In this document: positions 16,899-25,561 of the stretch, piece after piece
How positions within the stretch are numbered: position 1 is the first letter of the stretch
Layout: every line of letters starts with the position of its first letter
From: Priestia filamentosa
GTDB lineage: Bacteria; Bacillota; Bacilli; Bacillales; Bacillaceae_H
NCBI RefSeq assembly: GCF_900177535.1
Contig: NZ_FXAJ01000002.1
Coordinates: forward strand, 434,001 to 498,000
Direction: 5' to 3'
Length of the DNA stretch: 64,000 bases
The notes under the pieces: model-generated
The model's database searches: none
What the model saw: only the letters and a program-made list of their open reading frames with translations
Told to the model about the DNA's origin: nothing
Position numbers and translations under genes: made by a program

Positions 16899-17600
16899 TT
16901 TTCTTGTTTTTATTATACATCTCAAATTGAGATTAAACCAATATCGATTTGAGATGGTTCTTCAGAAAATGATATAGAAATTAGAAGTGTTGTGGATTTA
17001 CTCCCTTTGAAGAGGGGAAAGAGGCAAGATCGAATGGCAAAAGCCTGTGTTTTACTAAGGAGTATGGTTTCAATTTAATAAATTGGACATAGAAAAGTGG
17101 GGATTATGCTGCTTTTCGAGTTTGACCAGCGAAAGTTTAGGGAGTCAGCGCAAGTAGGGGGAGGGAAATTCTAGATGAGAGAGGGGCCTAAAAGGAGTTT
17201 TTCAGGAAGTAGTCTGTGTCGATCTCATATCTATTTGGAAAATTTCTCGTTATTTTATAGTGAGCAATTGCGGAAGCCGGGTAGTCTATGTGGAAAGGCC
17301 TTGAGCCACATAGACTTTTCTTATAGCAAAAACGTAGATTTTTTAGGTTGTTTTTTTACCTAAGAGTTAGAAGATACATAAATGATTTTTCTTTTACTTA
17401 TCATATTATCCTCTCAGGAAACTGTATAAAAAGGTGGAATTTCAAAGGCTGGAGGCTATTAAAGGAAGGGATTGATGTTTCATTTGATAAATCATACATG
17501 AAATAACATCTTGCGGTTATAAAAAGAAGCTCAAGAAAGAATGGTTTTATTGAATAGCATATAAAAAAACATTAAATAGTAAAAAAATTAGGTATTGTAA
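16899..17600. other. Gene-poor stretch with one terminator hairpin
   Basis: About 700 bases without a supported gene. AGTCTATGTGG (17283-17293) pairs with CCACATAGACT (17306-17316) and is followed by TTTTC, a good intrinsic terminator. What it terminates is unclear, because no ORF with a ribosome binding site precedes it; a small RNA or an eroded gene is possible. Confidence 0.5.
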
Positions 17601-17611
17601 GGATACTATGC

Positions 17612-17690
17612 TATACTGAGTTTACCATTTGCTTTACTAATTACTATTCTTGTTTCGATATGCCCTATTCATTCGTGAGTAGGGTTTTTT
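17612..17690 (+). ncRNA. Candidate small RNA
   Basis: A -10-like TATACT (17612-17617) is followed 46 bases later by a strong terminator: CCCTATTCA (17663-17671), a TTCG tetraloop, TGAGTAGGG (17676-17684), then TTTTTT. There is no ORF between them. The predicted transcript would be about 65 nt. The -35 is weak (TTAGGT), so this is a proposal. Confidence 0.35.
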
Positions 17691-17722
17691 ATTATGGTTT
17701 TTGAGTTTTTATGGAAATAAAA

Positions 17723-17750
17723 AAACAGACTCTACAAGTAGAGTCTGTTT
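17723..17750. terminator. Terminator of the cold-shock gene
   Basis: AAACAGACTCTA (17723-17734), loop CAAG, TAGAGTCTGTTT (17739-17750). Flanking A and T runs let it work in both directions; it lies 16 bases past the cold-shock gene stop. Confidence 0.9.
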
Positions 17751-17765
17751 GTATGTTTGGGTTAA

Positions 17766-17966
17766 TTACGCTTTTTGAACGTTAGTAGCTTGAGGTCCGC
17801 GTTGGCCTTGTTCTACTTCAAAAGTTACAGCTTGACCTTCGTCTAAAGATTTGAAGCCTTCGCCTTGGATTGCTGAGAAATGTACGAATACATCGTCTCC
17901 ATTTTCACGTTCGATAAATCCAAAACCTTTGTCTGCGTTAAACCACTTTACTTTACCTTGTTCCAT
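17766..17966 (-). CDS. Cold-shock protein, CspA/CspB family
   Basis: A 66-residue single-domain cold-shock protein, the normal length. RNP1 (KGFGFIE) and RNP2 (VFVHFSAI) are both visible, so it binds single-stranded RNA and DNA and acts as an RNA chaperone. I place the start at ATG 17966 (MEQGKVKWF) behind GAGGAGG; a longer frame exists but is not translated in this family. A hairpin sits directly upstream of the ribosome binding site, and the 5' leader appears to be about 100 bases, as is usual for csp mRNAs. Confidence 0.95.
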   Translation of the reverse strand: MEQGKVKWFNADKGFGFIERENGDDVFVHFSAIQGEGFKSLDEGQAVTFEVEQGQRGPQATNVQKA

Positions 17967-17981
17967 TATTGTTGCCTCCTC

Positions 17982-17996
17982 GTGTGCTGTGCACAC
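17982..17996 (-). promoter_or_regulatory. Hairpin adjoining the cold-shock RBS
   Basis: On the mRNA strand GTGTGC pairs with GCACAC around the loop ACA. The stem ends one base before the GAGGAGG site. It may influence temperature-dependent translation; this is inference. Confidence 0.45.
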
Positions 17997-18368
17997 ATTG
18001 TGTTACTATTCCTGCTCAAATCTTCAGACGAAAGTTGTTAACTTGTCAATCTTCGCCGAACAAAAATAATTCTTATTAAATGTAACAGAAACAATCAGGT
18101 ATTGCAAGTAAAGACGAAAATTAAGTAATAAACGCTAAATATTTTTAAAAATAAAAGAAGATTTTTATAGCGCAAATCCTGAGCAATTTACTATTTAATA
18201 CACGTAAGTGCATTGAAAAACATATCTGCAAACATAAGAGTTGTGTGGTGGATTTGAAAATTCTTTATTTATATAATGAGTTGAAAAAATGTTTTTATGT
18301 GGGGTCACCAAGATGTTCAAAAACCCCATAAACTCAGTGTTGCTAATTTGCTGTACAATTTATAAACC
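17997..18368. other. Cold-shock leader and gap to the DUF3900 gene
   Basis: The part next to 17997 is the presumed long 5' leader of the cold-shock mRNA, with a promoter-like TTGCAA near 18100. A weak stem, TGTGGGGT with ACCCCAT-like pairing near 18298-18331, may terminate the DUF3900 transcript. No gene was found. Confidence 0.45.
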
Positions 18369-19439
18369 TTAATCTTCCCACCGCTTATTATTAATCTTCT
18401 CAATAATCCCATGCAAATCATCCGGCTTATGAAACTCAATTGGAGAAGCACCTTTCTCAAACAGAATCGATTCAGCTTCAACTATAGCTACATAACGGCC
18501 ATTGACTTTCGCTAAGTGAATGTTTTCTCCAAAATCCGCTAGCAATCCCTTAATCTCCGTCTCACCAAGCTTCATTTTTAACTCAGCCTCAGGCGTATGT
18601 TCGACAATATGAGCGGCTGCTTCCATCACTTGATGGGTATCTAATCGTTCTTGTATCTCTCGTTTTTCACTTGCAGCCCACAGCTCCATATCCGACTCAA
18701 ACTGTTCTCGTTCTTCACTTTCAGCTTCAAACGTTTCACTAACGTGTTCACGCACCATATCCATTACTTGCGTTTTCATCACTTCAGGCATTGGTTCGTT
18801 GTAGTCGATGAACTTTAAGAAGTCTTCAAAATAGCGGGCGTGTGATGCTTGGTGAATGACAAGCTCACCTTCCTCAACCATACCTTCTTCAGGCATGTAA
18901 GGGTATTGAATCGACTTCATATTTTTTGTCGTAATCGCCATTTCAACATGACGAATAAGGGTAGATTCATCTGAAATGGAAGCTACTTTTGGCTCAAAGT
19001 CACACTTTAAAATAAAAACAAAAGCATGATCAAAATATTTTCTTGGCACAGCAGATACTACTAGAAATGCGCCTCCTCGAACAGCAGCTGTATCTAGGTA
19101 AGCATTGATAAACTGTTCAGTGTTTTCTTCAAATTCCTCTTTCGTAGTAGCGAAACGAGTCCGGTGAAATAAATTATAGTTCGGGTTTGAATCAAGATCA
19201 TGCCCTGGCTCAACAATAAAATAGCCAAGCTTTGTTGGGACTTGTTCAGCTTTTGGATGGCGATCTACTTTGCGTTTTACAATCTTTTTAAACTCACCGT
19301 CTAAAAAATCTTTAATTGGGCTTTCTTCATATTCTTCCGTATCAAGTGTTTGAAAATGCTTGTACTGTTTAGATGCTTGTTCTTCTTTTCCTTCTACTTG
19401 TATTACATAAAATGATAAAAAGTTAATTTTAAAATCCAT
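18369..19439 (-). CDS. DUF3900 family protein
   Basis: A 356-residue soluble protein that matches the DUF3900 family of Bacillus along its whole length (FLSFYVIQVEGKEEQASKQY, RGGAFLVVSAVPRKYFDHAF, SIQYPYMPEEGMVEEGEL). Its layout recalls nucleoid-associated NdpA proteins, but the function is not known. Residues about 230-290 are charged and probably form a coiled coil. I chose ATG 19439, five bases behind AAGGTGA, over the GTG nine bases further upstream. The gene is monocistronic. Confidence 0.85.
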   Translation of the reverse strand: MDFKINFLSFYVIQVEGKEEQASKQYKHFQTLDTEEYEESPIKDFLDGEFKKIVKRKVDRHPKAEQVPTKLGYFIVEPGHDLDSNPNYNLFHRTRFATTKEEFEENTEQFINAYLDTAAVRGGAFLVVSAVPRKYFDHAFVFILKCDFEPKVASISDESTLIRHVEMAITTKNMKSIQYPYMPEEGMVEEGELVIHQASHARYFEDFLKFIDYNEPMPEVMKTQVMDMVREHVSETFEAESEEREQFESDMELWAASEKREIQERLDTHQVMEAAAHIVEHTPEAELKMKLGETEIKGLLADFGENIHLAKVNGRYVAIVEAESILFEKGASPIEFHKPDDLHGIIEKINNKRWED

Positions 19440-19782
19440 CTGGTTCACCTTGTTTCTTTTTAATCGGTTACTTCAGTATAAGAAAGAGTAGAGGTGGCGT
19501 CAACGCTTGGGGAATAACGAATTTGGTTTCTTTCCTTGTTTCTTCTTCCTGTATGTAAGAAGGTTGAGACTGATGGAATAGAGGTGTCTGTGAACGACAA
19601 CTTCAGTGCAGTCCATAGAAAGTCTTTATAACCTTGCTATAGTGATGATTAATGTATCTAAAAAGAATGCTAAGTACACATCATTCCTTCTAATCATTTT
19701 TAAATCTTATGTATTCATAATATAACTCTATAAGGAAACTCTAGAGAAAAAGTAGGATTTCAGAGGTTGGAGGACAATTACA

Positions 19783-20208
19783 ATGAAAGTTTTATCAATG
19801 ATACAGCCCTGGGCAAACCTTTTTGCTCTAAGAGAAGCTACATATGAGACAAGATCATGGAAAACAAACTACCGAGGCCCCTTAGCCATTCACACAAGCA
19901 AGAAAATAAATAAAGAAGCCTGTAACCGTCCAGCCATCCGCTCGCTTCTTGATACACACGGCTACACAACAAAAAATCTTCCTACTGGAATGATTATTGC
20001 CGTATGCGAGCTTAAAAACTGTTTGAAGGTTGTTGAAAATAACGAGACGTGGGCCATTTTGGAAGACGGCAGAATTGTATCAGAAGATGACTATTTTTTA
20101 GGTGATTTTGAGGTTGGCTATTATGCTTGGGAAGTGGAGGGGATGAAAATGTTGGAGGACTTTATTCTAGCAAAAGGTCGGCTTGGGTTATGGGAATATG
20201 ATTTATAA
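19783..20208 (+). CDS. ASCH domain protein
   Basis: A 141-residue protein with the ASC-1 homology fold: SMIQPWANLFALREATYETR, SWKTNYRGPLAIHTSKK, and GMIIAVCELKNCL. The fold is related to PUA domains and is thought to bind RNA; some bacterial members are nucleases or hydrolyse N4-acetylcytidine. The conserved motif pattern here does not decide between these. It starts with ATG behind GTTGGAGG and stands alone. Confidence 0.85.
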   Translation: MKVLSMIQPWANLFALREATYETRSWKTNYRGPLAIHTSKKINKEACNRPAIRSLLDTHGYTTKNLPTGMIIAVCELKNCLKVVENNETWAILEDGRIVSEDDYFLGDFEVGYYAWEVEGMKMLEDFILAKGRLGLWEYDL

Positions 20209-20430
20209 ATAATATTCATATTACTTATAAGATCATCATGGACTTCATAAAAAACACCTCTAAAACCTTAATAATAAGGGAAATAAAGGTTGTTAGATAA
20301 GGAATAGGGATAAAGATTTAGAGAGTTGCATCACATAATAGTTATAGTGAATACATTTTCACCCTTTTTTTAAACCTTTAAATAGTTTATAATTATCAGA
20401 TAACGGTGGATATTTTAACCTGTTAATTAC

Positions 20431-20533
20431 TATAATAAAATATGGGGAAGTTTTCATCGAGACAAGAAAGATGTATTCCGGGGTCGCGCTTGGATTTGGT
20501 AATCCCTGAGTGGGGAGTCACTACATCTTTTTT
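20431..20533 (+). promoter_or_regulatory. Promoter and structured leader upstream of mqo
   Basis: A TATAAT box lies at 20431-20436. The leader that follows has AAAGATGTA (20467-20475) pairing with TACATCTTT (20522-20530), and the right arm runs into six T's. Inside is a second stem, GGATT-TGGT-AATCC (20492-20505), and G/C-rich single-stranded segments. It therefore looks like a folded element ending in a terminator, placed before the ORF. I could not match it to a riboswitch class from memory. Confidence 0.55.
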
Positions 20534-20562
20534 GCAAATACAAGGGGATAAGGAAGGGTATT

Positions 20563-22065
20563 ATGGATAACAGACAGGAACAAACAGACGTTATTTTAAT
20601 TGGTGCTGGTATTATGAGTGCAACATTGGGATCGATCCTAAAAGAATTAGCGCCAGGTTGGAATATTAAAGTATTTGAAAAGCTCGCAAAAACAGGGGAA
20701 GAAAGTTCTAATGAATGGAATAATGCCGGCACAGGGCATGCGGCACTTTGTGAGCTTAATTACACATCCGAAAAACCGGATGGATCTATAGATATTAGTA
20801 AAGCAATTCGTATTAATGAACAATTTCAAATTTCAAGACAGTTTTGGTCTTATCTTGTGAAAAAAAGTTTAATTAAAAATCCACAGGAATTTATCATGCC
20901 ATTGCCTCATATGAGTCTAGTGCAAGGAGGAAGAAACGTTGAGTTCCTAAAGAAACGTTTCGACGCTATGACGAAAAATCCTCTATTTGAAGGGATGGAA
21001 TTTTCTGATAATCCTGAAAAACTTGAAAAGTGGATTCCGTTAATTATGGAAGGTCGTACATCAACAGATCCAATTGCAGCGACAAAGATTGATTCTGGAA
21101 CAGATGTAAACTTTGGAGCGTTAACACGTATTCTGTTTGATCATTTAAAAAATCAAAACGTTCATGTGAAGTATAAACATGGTGTAGAAGATATTAATCG
21201 TAAAAAAGACGGTTCATGGGAAGTAAAAGTTCAAAATATGGAAAGCGGGAAAACAGAACGCCATAACGCTAAATTTGTCTTTATCGGCGGTGGTGGAGGA
21301 AGTCTTCACTTACTCCAAAAATCAGGCATCCCTGAAGGAAAAGGCATTGGAGGATTCCCTGTAAGCGGACTGTTTATGGTCTGTAACAACCCGGAAGTTG
21401 TGGAAAAGCATCATGCGAAAGTATACGGAAAAGCTCCAGTTGGCGCGCCTCCAATGTCTGTTCCGCATCTTGATACACGCTATATTAACAACAAAAAGTC
21501 ATTGCTGTTTGGACCATTTGCTGGGTTCTCACCAAAGTTCTTAAAAAATGGCTCAATGTTTGATTTGATTACTTCTGTGAAACCAAATAATGTGCTAACA
21601 ATGTTAGCAGCAGGCGTAAAAGAAATGTCACTCACAAAATATTTAATTGGGCAAGTTATGTTATCAAAAGAAAAACGCATGGAATCACTACGCGAGTTTA
21701 TTCCAGAAGCGAAAAGTGAAGATTGGGAACTAGTTGTCGCAGGTCAACGTGTGCAAGTGATTAAAGACACTGAAGCAGGTGGCAAAGGAACCCTTCAGTT
21801 CGGTACGGAAGTTGTCAGTGCTTCGGACGGCTCAATTGCGGCATTGCTTGGTGCTTCACCAGGAGCCTCTACCGCTGTTCATGTTATGCTTGAGGTTATT
21901 AAAAGATGCTTCCCAGATGAAATAAATGCATGGGAACCAAAGATTAAAGAAATGGTGCCGTCATACGGCTTATCATTAGCGGAGAATCCAAAGCTTTTCA
22001 AAGAGATTCATACTTCAACGGCGAAAGCGCTTGGGTTGAGTGAAAGAGGACCTGTTTATAGTTAA
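20563..22065 (+). CDS. mqo: Malate:quinone oxidoreductase
   Basis: A 500-residue FAD enzyme that oxidises L-malate to oxaloacetate and passes electrons to the quinone pool at the membrane; it bypasses NAD-dependent malate dehydrogenase in the TCA cycle. The N-terminal FAD-binding motif is [16 protein letters not shown]. Other family landmarks are [37 protein letters not shown] and [12 protein letters not shown] near the C-terminus. Length and motifs are normal. ATG 20563 follows AAGGAAGGG. The folded leader upstream suggests control by transcription attenuation. Confidence 0.96.
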   Translation: MDNRQEQTDVILIGAGIMSATLGSILKELAPGWNIKVFEKLAKTGEESSNEWNNAGTGHAALCELNYTSEKPDGSIDISKAIRINEQFQISRQFWSYLVKKSLIKNPQEFIMPLPHMSLVQGGRNVEFLKKRFDAMTKNPLFEGMEFSDNPEKLEKWIPLIMEGRTSTDPIAATKIDSGTDVNFGALTRILFDHLKNQNVHVKYKHGVEDINRKKDGSWEVKVQNMESGKTERHNAKFVFIGGGGGSLHLLQKSGIPEGKGIGGFPVSGLFMVCNNPEVVEKHHAKVYGKAPVGAPPMSVPHLDTRYINNKKSLLFGPFAGFSPKFLKNGSMFDLITSVKPNNVLTMLAAGVKEMSLTKYLIGQVMLSKEKRMESLREFIPEAKSEDWELVVAGQRVQVIKDTEAGGKGTLQFGTEVVSASDGSIAALLGASPGASTAVHVMLEVIKRCFPDEINAWEPKIKEMVPSYGLSLAENPKLFKEIHTSTAKALGLSERGPVYS

Positions 22066-22151
22066 TAAGAGATTTTTTCTAGTAGGTTAGAAGTTGTCTT
22101 TATGGTATAGGAATTCAGAGTTACATAGATAATAGAGTACGGAAAGAATGA

Positions 22152-22185
22152 GAACCTTTGATTTTTAATCAAAGGTTCTTCTTTT
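22152..22185. terminator. Bidirectional terminator
   Basis: GAACCTTTGATT (22152-22163) pairs with AATCAAAGGTTC (22167-22178), followed by T's. Its right arm overlaps the stop codon of the convergent small gene. Confidence 0.88.
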
Positions 22186-22339
22186 TATCTTCAATAACCG
22201 ATAAAATATGAGCTTCTGTTCCGTAGGCTCCTCTAATCGTTTTTCTAGCCTCTATCGGCGTTCTAGCCGTTACTGACTTCGTTTGTTTTTCTCCTTCTAC
22301 TTCTATTTCAACAATGAAACATTTTGATCCGCATCTCAT
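22169..22339 (-). CDS. Small conserved-looking protein (56 aa)
   Basis: ATG 22339 follows AGGAAAGG. The protein begins MRCGSKCFIVEIEVEGEKQT and continues with KSVTARTPIEARKTIRGAYG, then TEAHILSVIEDKKKNL. The alternating pattern suggests a small beta-alpha-beta fold, with two Cys near the N-terminus. I believe similar short proteins occur in Bacillus but cannot name a function. Its end overlaps the mqo terminator. Confidence 0.65.
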   Translation of the reverse strand: MRCGSKCFIVEIEVEGEKQTKSVTARTPIEARKTIRGAYGTEAHILSVIEDKKKNL

Positions 22340-22639
22340 GTCCTTTCCTCATTTCTTCAGTTTCTTCTTTTATTGTAAAGGAAGAGGGGCTTGAAAGGAA
22401 TTAGATTGATTTAGGAATAAAAACATAGTTAACGGAGATCTAAAGGGTTTTCGTAACCGCTGATTATATTGTTATATTCTAACCGATTTGTTAACAATTC
22501 AATTATGGAGAAAGGCTTTCTTTTGTATGCATAATCTAGTGGAAATAGGTATTGATTAAATGGAAAATATATCATATATTAATATCTGGACAATATTAAA
22601 AAAGGCAAAAGAACAAGAGTAATTGAAAAGGTGACATCA
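22340..22639. other. Intergenic stretch
   Basis: AT-rich. It should contain the divergent promoters for the small genes on either side (22339 minus, 22640 plus). No further gene or hairpin was seen. Confidence 0.4.
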
Positions 22640-22777
22640 TTGACAAAATACGATTTCTTAAAAATAACTATCACACTAACCATCATTGCATACCTTGCCC
22701 TATTCCAACTGCCTGATTTTGTCCACGGATTTATTGACGGAATGCATAGCGGTAGATGGAACAGTCGAGGGTTTTAA
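22640..22777 (+). CDS. Mini membrane protein (45 aa), paralogue of 24339-24464
   Basis: Starts with TTG behind AAAAGGTG. The protein is MTKYDFLKITITLTIIAYLA then LFQLPDFVHGFIDGMHSGRW and NSRGF. It has one hydrophobic helix (about 9-25) and a Phe/Gly tail. It shares its layout with the 41-residue protein at 24339-24464 (K-Y at 3-4, IIxxLAYLxLF, P-F-xxGFIxG, W). The two flank a tandem-repeat membrane protein gene, and each has its own ribosome binding site. Function unknown. Confidence 0.65.
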   Translation: MTKYDFLKITITLTIIAYLALFQLPDFVHGFIDGMHSGRWNSRGF

Positions 22778-22805
22778 TACATAATTTTGTATATAAAGGG
22801 TAAAA

Positions 22806-22834
22806 GTCGAGGTTTATAAGATACCTCGACTTTT
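22806..22834 (+). terminator. Intrinsic terminator
   Basis: GTCGAGGT (22806-22813) pairs with ACCTCGAC (22823-22830), followed by TTTTG. It ends the mini-protein gene. Confidence 0.85.
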
Positions 22835-23079
22835 GTTATGATAATATGGATTACAGGAGGGAAATGAATAGTTTATTACTAAGATAACATTCTTCATTAG
22901 AATTCCCGTTCAAAACACGACCTTCTTAACACACCTAAGAAAAGTCAAAAATACTTATTTTTCAACAAATAAATTGAAACTAATAGGAGTGTTTATTCGT
23001 AATATGTCTAGTAATTAATTTCGCTATTCAAGGGAGAAGATTTCCCTTGGTGAATTGGTGAAGGGAGAGGAAAAATAAA

Positions 23080-24111
23080 ATGTTTGTAAGTTGGATGAGA
23101 CCACTGGACAAAGTGTTACTGTGGCTTGGGTTACCGTACGTTCTTACGTTAGCTGCAGCCTTCTTTATGAATAGAGATAATCCAATCAATGAAACAGCTT
23201 GGTTTTTTGTTGGATATATGGTGTTAATGGTTATGATATCAGGAGAAAAAAAGAAACGGAGAGTAAAAAGAGAGTACCTTAGTCGTAATAGTGCAATTTG
23301 GCTATTGCTTGGCTTTGGGATAGGATACTTTCTGTTAGGAATCTTATTAGGTGTAATTGTAGGTTTAGCATTTGCTTTTGTAGCTCATAAGTATAAAGTA
23401 AATTCTACTTACCCAACAGCCATTTTGACTATTGGATGGTGTTTAAATATTAAAGAGGGCTTTCAAACAAATCTTTCTTTGGTGGATAAATTGTTGTCGA
23501 TTTATTCAACAAGTATATGGAGAGAAACTTCCCTTTTACTTCTTCTAGTTGCTCTGTTTACATTAATTATTGGGGGACTAATGAACTTATTCTTGAAAAA
23601 AGGGGAAAAGGATTCTCAAAGCCATTCTTCTTATGATCGTCCTCGAGAAGGTTATGGAGCAAAGCGTCAAGGATGGGGAGAGAAACTGAAACTATTCAAG
23701 AACCCTTTGAGAAGTTTGAGAAGAGAAACTGCAGTTTCAAAGGAACCATACCCTGCTTATGATAAGGGTAAGGGAAGAAGGCCAGAGGAACCATATTCTG
23801 CTTATGGTGAGGGAAGAAGAGTAGAAGAGCGATACATGGATTATGATGAGAGAAGAAGAGCAGACGAACGATACATGGATTATGACGAGAGAAGAAGAGC
23901 AGACGAACGATACATGGATTATGATGAGAGAAGAAGAGCAGACGAACGATACATGGATTATGATGAGAGAAGAAGAGCAGACGAACAATATATGAATTAC
24001 GAGGAAGAAAGAAGAACAAATGAATATGACAGAGAAGAAGAAATGCCAGGAGAACGGAGCCGCCGGAAATTTGTAGAAGGTGGTCGTTATCAGCGTCGCC
24101 ACGGTGGTTAA
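23080..24111 (+). CDS. Membrane protein with tandem-repeat charged tail
   Basis: A 343-residue protein with two parts. The first 180 residues contain about five membrane helices (near 14-30, 42-57, 70-105, 110-125 and 150-172). The rest is cytoplasmic-looking and very charged. It contains five copies of a 13-residue unit of the form RYMDYDERRRADE, then a more diverged acidic and basic end. The repeats are near-identical in DNA, so their number may vary between strains. ATG follows GGGAGAGG. The family is not recognised. Confidence 0.75.
   Translation: MFVSWMRPLDKVLLWLGLPYVLTLAAAFFMNRDNPINETAWFFVGYMVLMVMISGEKKKRRVKREYLSRNSAIWLLLGFGIGYFLLGILLGVIVGLAFAFVAHKYKVNSTYPTAILTIGWCLNIKEGFQTNLSLVDKLLSIYSTSIWRETSLLLLLVALFTLIIGGLMNLFLKKGEKDSQSHSSYDRPREGYGAKRQGWGEKLKLFKNPLRSLRRETAVSKEPYPAYDKGKGRRPEEPYSAYGEGRRVEERYMDYDERRRADERYMDYDERRRADERYMDYDERRRADERYMDYDERRRADEQYMNYEEERRTNEYDREEEMPGERSRRKFVEGGRYQRRHGG
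23831..24025 (+). repeat. Five 39-bp tandem repeats inside the membrane protein gene
   Basis: Units start at 23831, 23870, 23909, 23948 and 23987. The first four differ by about one base; the fifth is diverged. Each unit keeps the frame and encodes 13 residues. Confidence 0.92.
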
Positions 24112-24165
24112 CAAGAAAAGGTGGACACTGTAACTGAGATCATAACAATCTCTATAGCTATGATA

Positions 24166-24213
24166 AATAAGAAAAAGAACCATATTGATTTCAATATGGT
24201 TCTTTTTCTTATT
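24166..24213. terminator. Strong bidirectional terminator
   Basis: A perfect 22-bp stem: 24166-24187 pairs with 24192-24213 around the loop ATTT. Its outer part is A/T-rich, giving T runs in both directions. Confidence 0.92.
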
Positions 24214-24338
24214 TATCTATACTGTGATTTTTAAATATATTGGTTCATTAAATAAAAGAGGAAGAGGTCGAAGAAGTCCGTAATTACAGTGAAAATATGC
24301 TATAATTGGAATGTGGAAAATATAGGAAGGTGGCATAT

Positions 24339-24464
24339 ATGGCGAAATATAATCCATTAAAGACTATAATTATCATCACTCTACTTGCTTATCTTGTCCT
24401 ATTTGAAATCCCTAACTTTACCGCTGGATTTATCCAAGGATTAAAAGCTGGTTGGGGATGGTAA
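24339..24464 (+). CDS. Mini membrane protein (41 aa), paralogue of 22640-22777
   Basis: ATG follows GGAAGGTGG. The protein is MAKYNPLKTIIIITLLAYLV then LFEIPNFTAGFIQGLKAGWG and W. It has one hydrophobic helix (about 8-24) followed by a short Phe/Gly tail. It is clearly related to the 45-residue protein at 22640. No function is known to me. Confidence 0.65.
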   Translation: MAKYNPLKTIIIITLLAYLVLFEIPNFTAGFIQGLKAGWGW

Positions 24465-24550
24465 AAATCAGTACTCTTCATACATAATAACAGTGAACCG
24501 AGATGATAAAAAAATCTTGGCTTCTATATTTTATAGGTAAAATTCACCAC

Positions 24551-25039
24551 ATGCTAAAAATCAGAAATGCTGCTCTATCAGATCGCCCAAGACTCATTGA
24601 AATTGAAAATCTCTGTTTCTCCAAAGAAGAAGATTCAACTCCGAAAACAACAAAACAGCGCCTGCAACATATTCGTGACAGTTTCTTTGTTGCTGGAGAT
24701 GACGGAACAATTTTAGGATTAGTGAATGGACCTGTAAAAGGACAAGAGTTCATTACAGACGATTTATTTGAAAACATTATGACAAACTCTCCATGCGGTG
24801 GTCATCAGACAATTCTAGGATTAGCAGTTCATCCAGATTTCCAAAGTCGAGGAATCTCGGCGAAGCTGTTAGCTCATTTGGAAAAGGAAGCACGTAAACG
24901 GAATCGGGAAACTGTTACGCTTACGTGTAAAGAAGAGTTAATTTCTTTCTATGGAAAATACAGATACATCAACATGGGTGTCTCGGATTCTGCTCACAGT
25001 GGAGTGGTTTGGTATAACATGAGTAAAAGATTGAAATAG
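24551..25039 (+). CDS. GNAT family N-acetyltransferase
   Basis: A single-domain acetyltransferase of about 162 residues. The acetyl-CoA-binding motif is visible in LGLAVHPDFQSRGISAKLLA (the R-x-x-G-x-A/G pattern), and the C-terminal KYRYINMGVSDSAHSG matches arylalkylamine-type GNATs. I prefer ATG 24551 (MLKIRNA), where the domain begins. ATG 24503 would add 16 residues with no better site upstream. The substrate is unknown. A Nudix gene follows after 13 bases, so the two are likely co-transcribed. Confidence 0.85.
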   Translation: MLKIRNAALSDRPRLIEIENLCFSKEEDSTPKTTKQRLQHIRDSFFVAGDDGTILGLVNGPVKGQEFITDDLFENIMTNSPCGGHQTILGLAVHPDFQSRGISAKLLAHLEKEARKRNRETVTLTCKEELISFYGKYRYINMGVSDSAHSGVVWYNMSKRLK

Positions 25040-25052
25040 CAGGAGGAGTGTA

Positions 25053-25520
25053 ATGTATCCAATAAGAATGAGGGGAAGCGCATTGATTATTGAAAATGAA
25101 GAGGTTCTCTTAGTAGAGTTTCGTGATGAAAATGGTCTTCACTACAATTTGCCTGGTGGAGGTGTAGAACATGGGGAGTCGCTCTTACAAGCAGTGAAAC
25201 GGGAAGCGAGGGAAGAGGCTTCTGTAGATATTGAAGTTGGGGAAGTTGCTTTTCTTTATGAGTATGCGCCACATTTAAATTATGATAAGTATGGTTCGGT
25301 TCACTCGTTAACAACCATTTTTGACTGCTCATTACGAGAGGGAGAAACTCCTGAAATACCGGCGGAGCGGGATCAAAATCAAACAGGCGTAAAATGGGTT
25401 CCACTTGATGAGCTTCATACGATTGTTTTATATCCGAATCTCCGGAAGGAAATCTTAGCGTATCATCAGAAAAAGCATAGCATTCCACTTTTAGAAGAAC
25501 AGTATCTAAAATCATACTAA
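25053..25520 (+). CDS. Nudix hydrolase
   Basis: A 155-residue protein with a full Nudix box (GGGVEHGESLLQAVKREARE then EASV), which binds Mg2+ and hydrolyses nucleoside diphosphates linked to other groups. The exact substrate is not predictable. ATG 25053 follows AGGAGGAG. The gene is 13 bases after the GNAT gene and ends in a strong terminator shared with the convergent YdcZ pair. Confidence 0.9.
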   Translation: MYPIRMRGSALIIENEEVLLVEFRDENGLHYNLPGGGVEHGESLLQAVKREAREEASVDIEVGEVAFLYEYAPHLNYDKYGSVHSLTTIFDCSLREGETPEIPAERDQNQTGVKWVPLDELHTIVLYPNLRKEILAYHQKKHSIPLLEEQYLKSY

Positions 25521-25560
25521 AAAAGGAACGAACGCTCTAGTAAGCATTCGTTCCTTTTTT
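25521..25560. terminator. Bidirectional terminator
   Basis: A 17-bp stem with one mismatch: 25521-25537 with 25544-25560, built on GGAACGAA and TTCGTTCC. It separates the Nudix gene from the convergent YdcZ-family gene. Confidence 0.9.
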
Positions 25561-25561
25561 C

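Noticed and set aside
17175-17363. 62-codon plus-strand ORF
   Set aside because: It runs straight through an intrinsic terminator and has no protein-like pattern.
20467-20533. Assigning the mqo leader to a named riboswitch class
   Set aside because: No class consensus I could recall fits, so naming one would be a guess; only the fold is reported.
23831-24025. Possible CRISPR array
   Set aside because: The units are directly adjacent and keep one reading frame; there are no unique spacers.
23696-24183. Two long minus-strand frames rich in Phe, Ser and His opposite the repeat gene
   Set aside because: They are antisense shadows of the 39-bp repeats, with no ribosome binding site.
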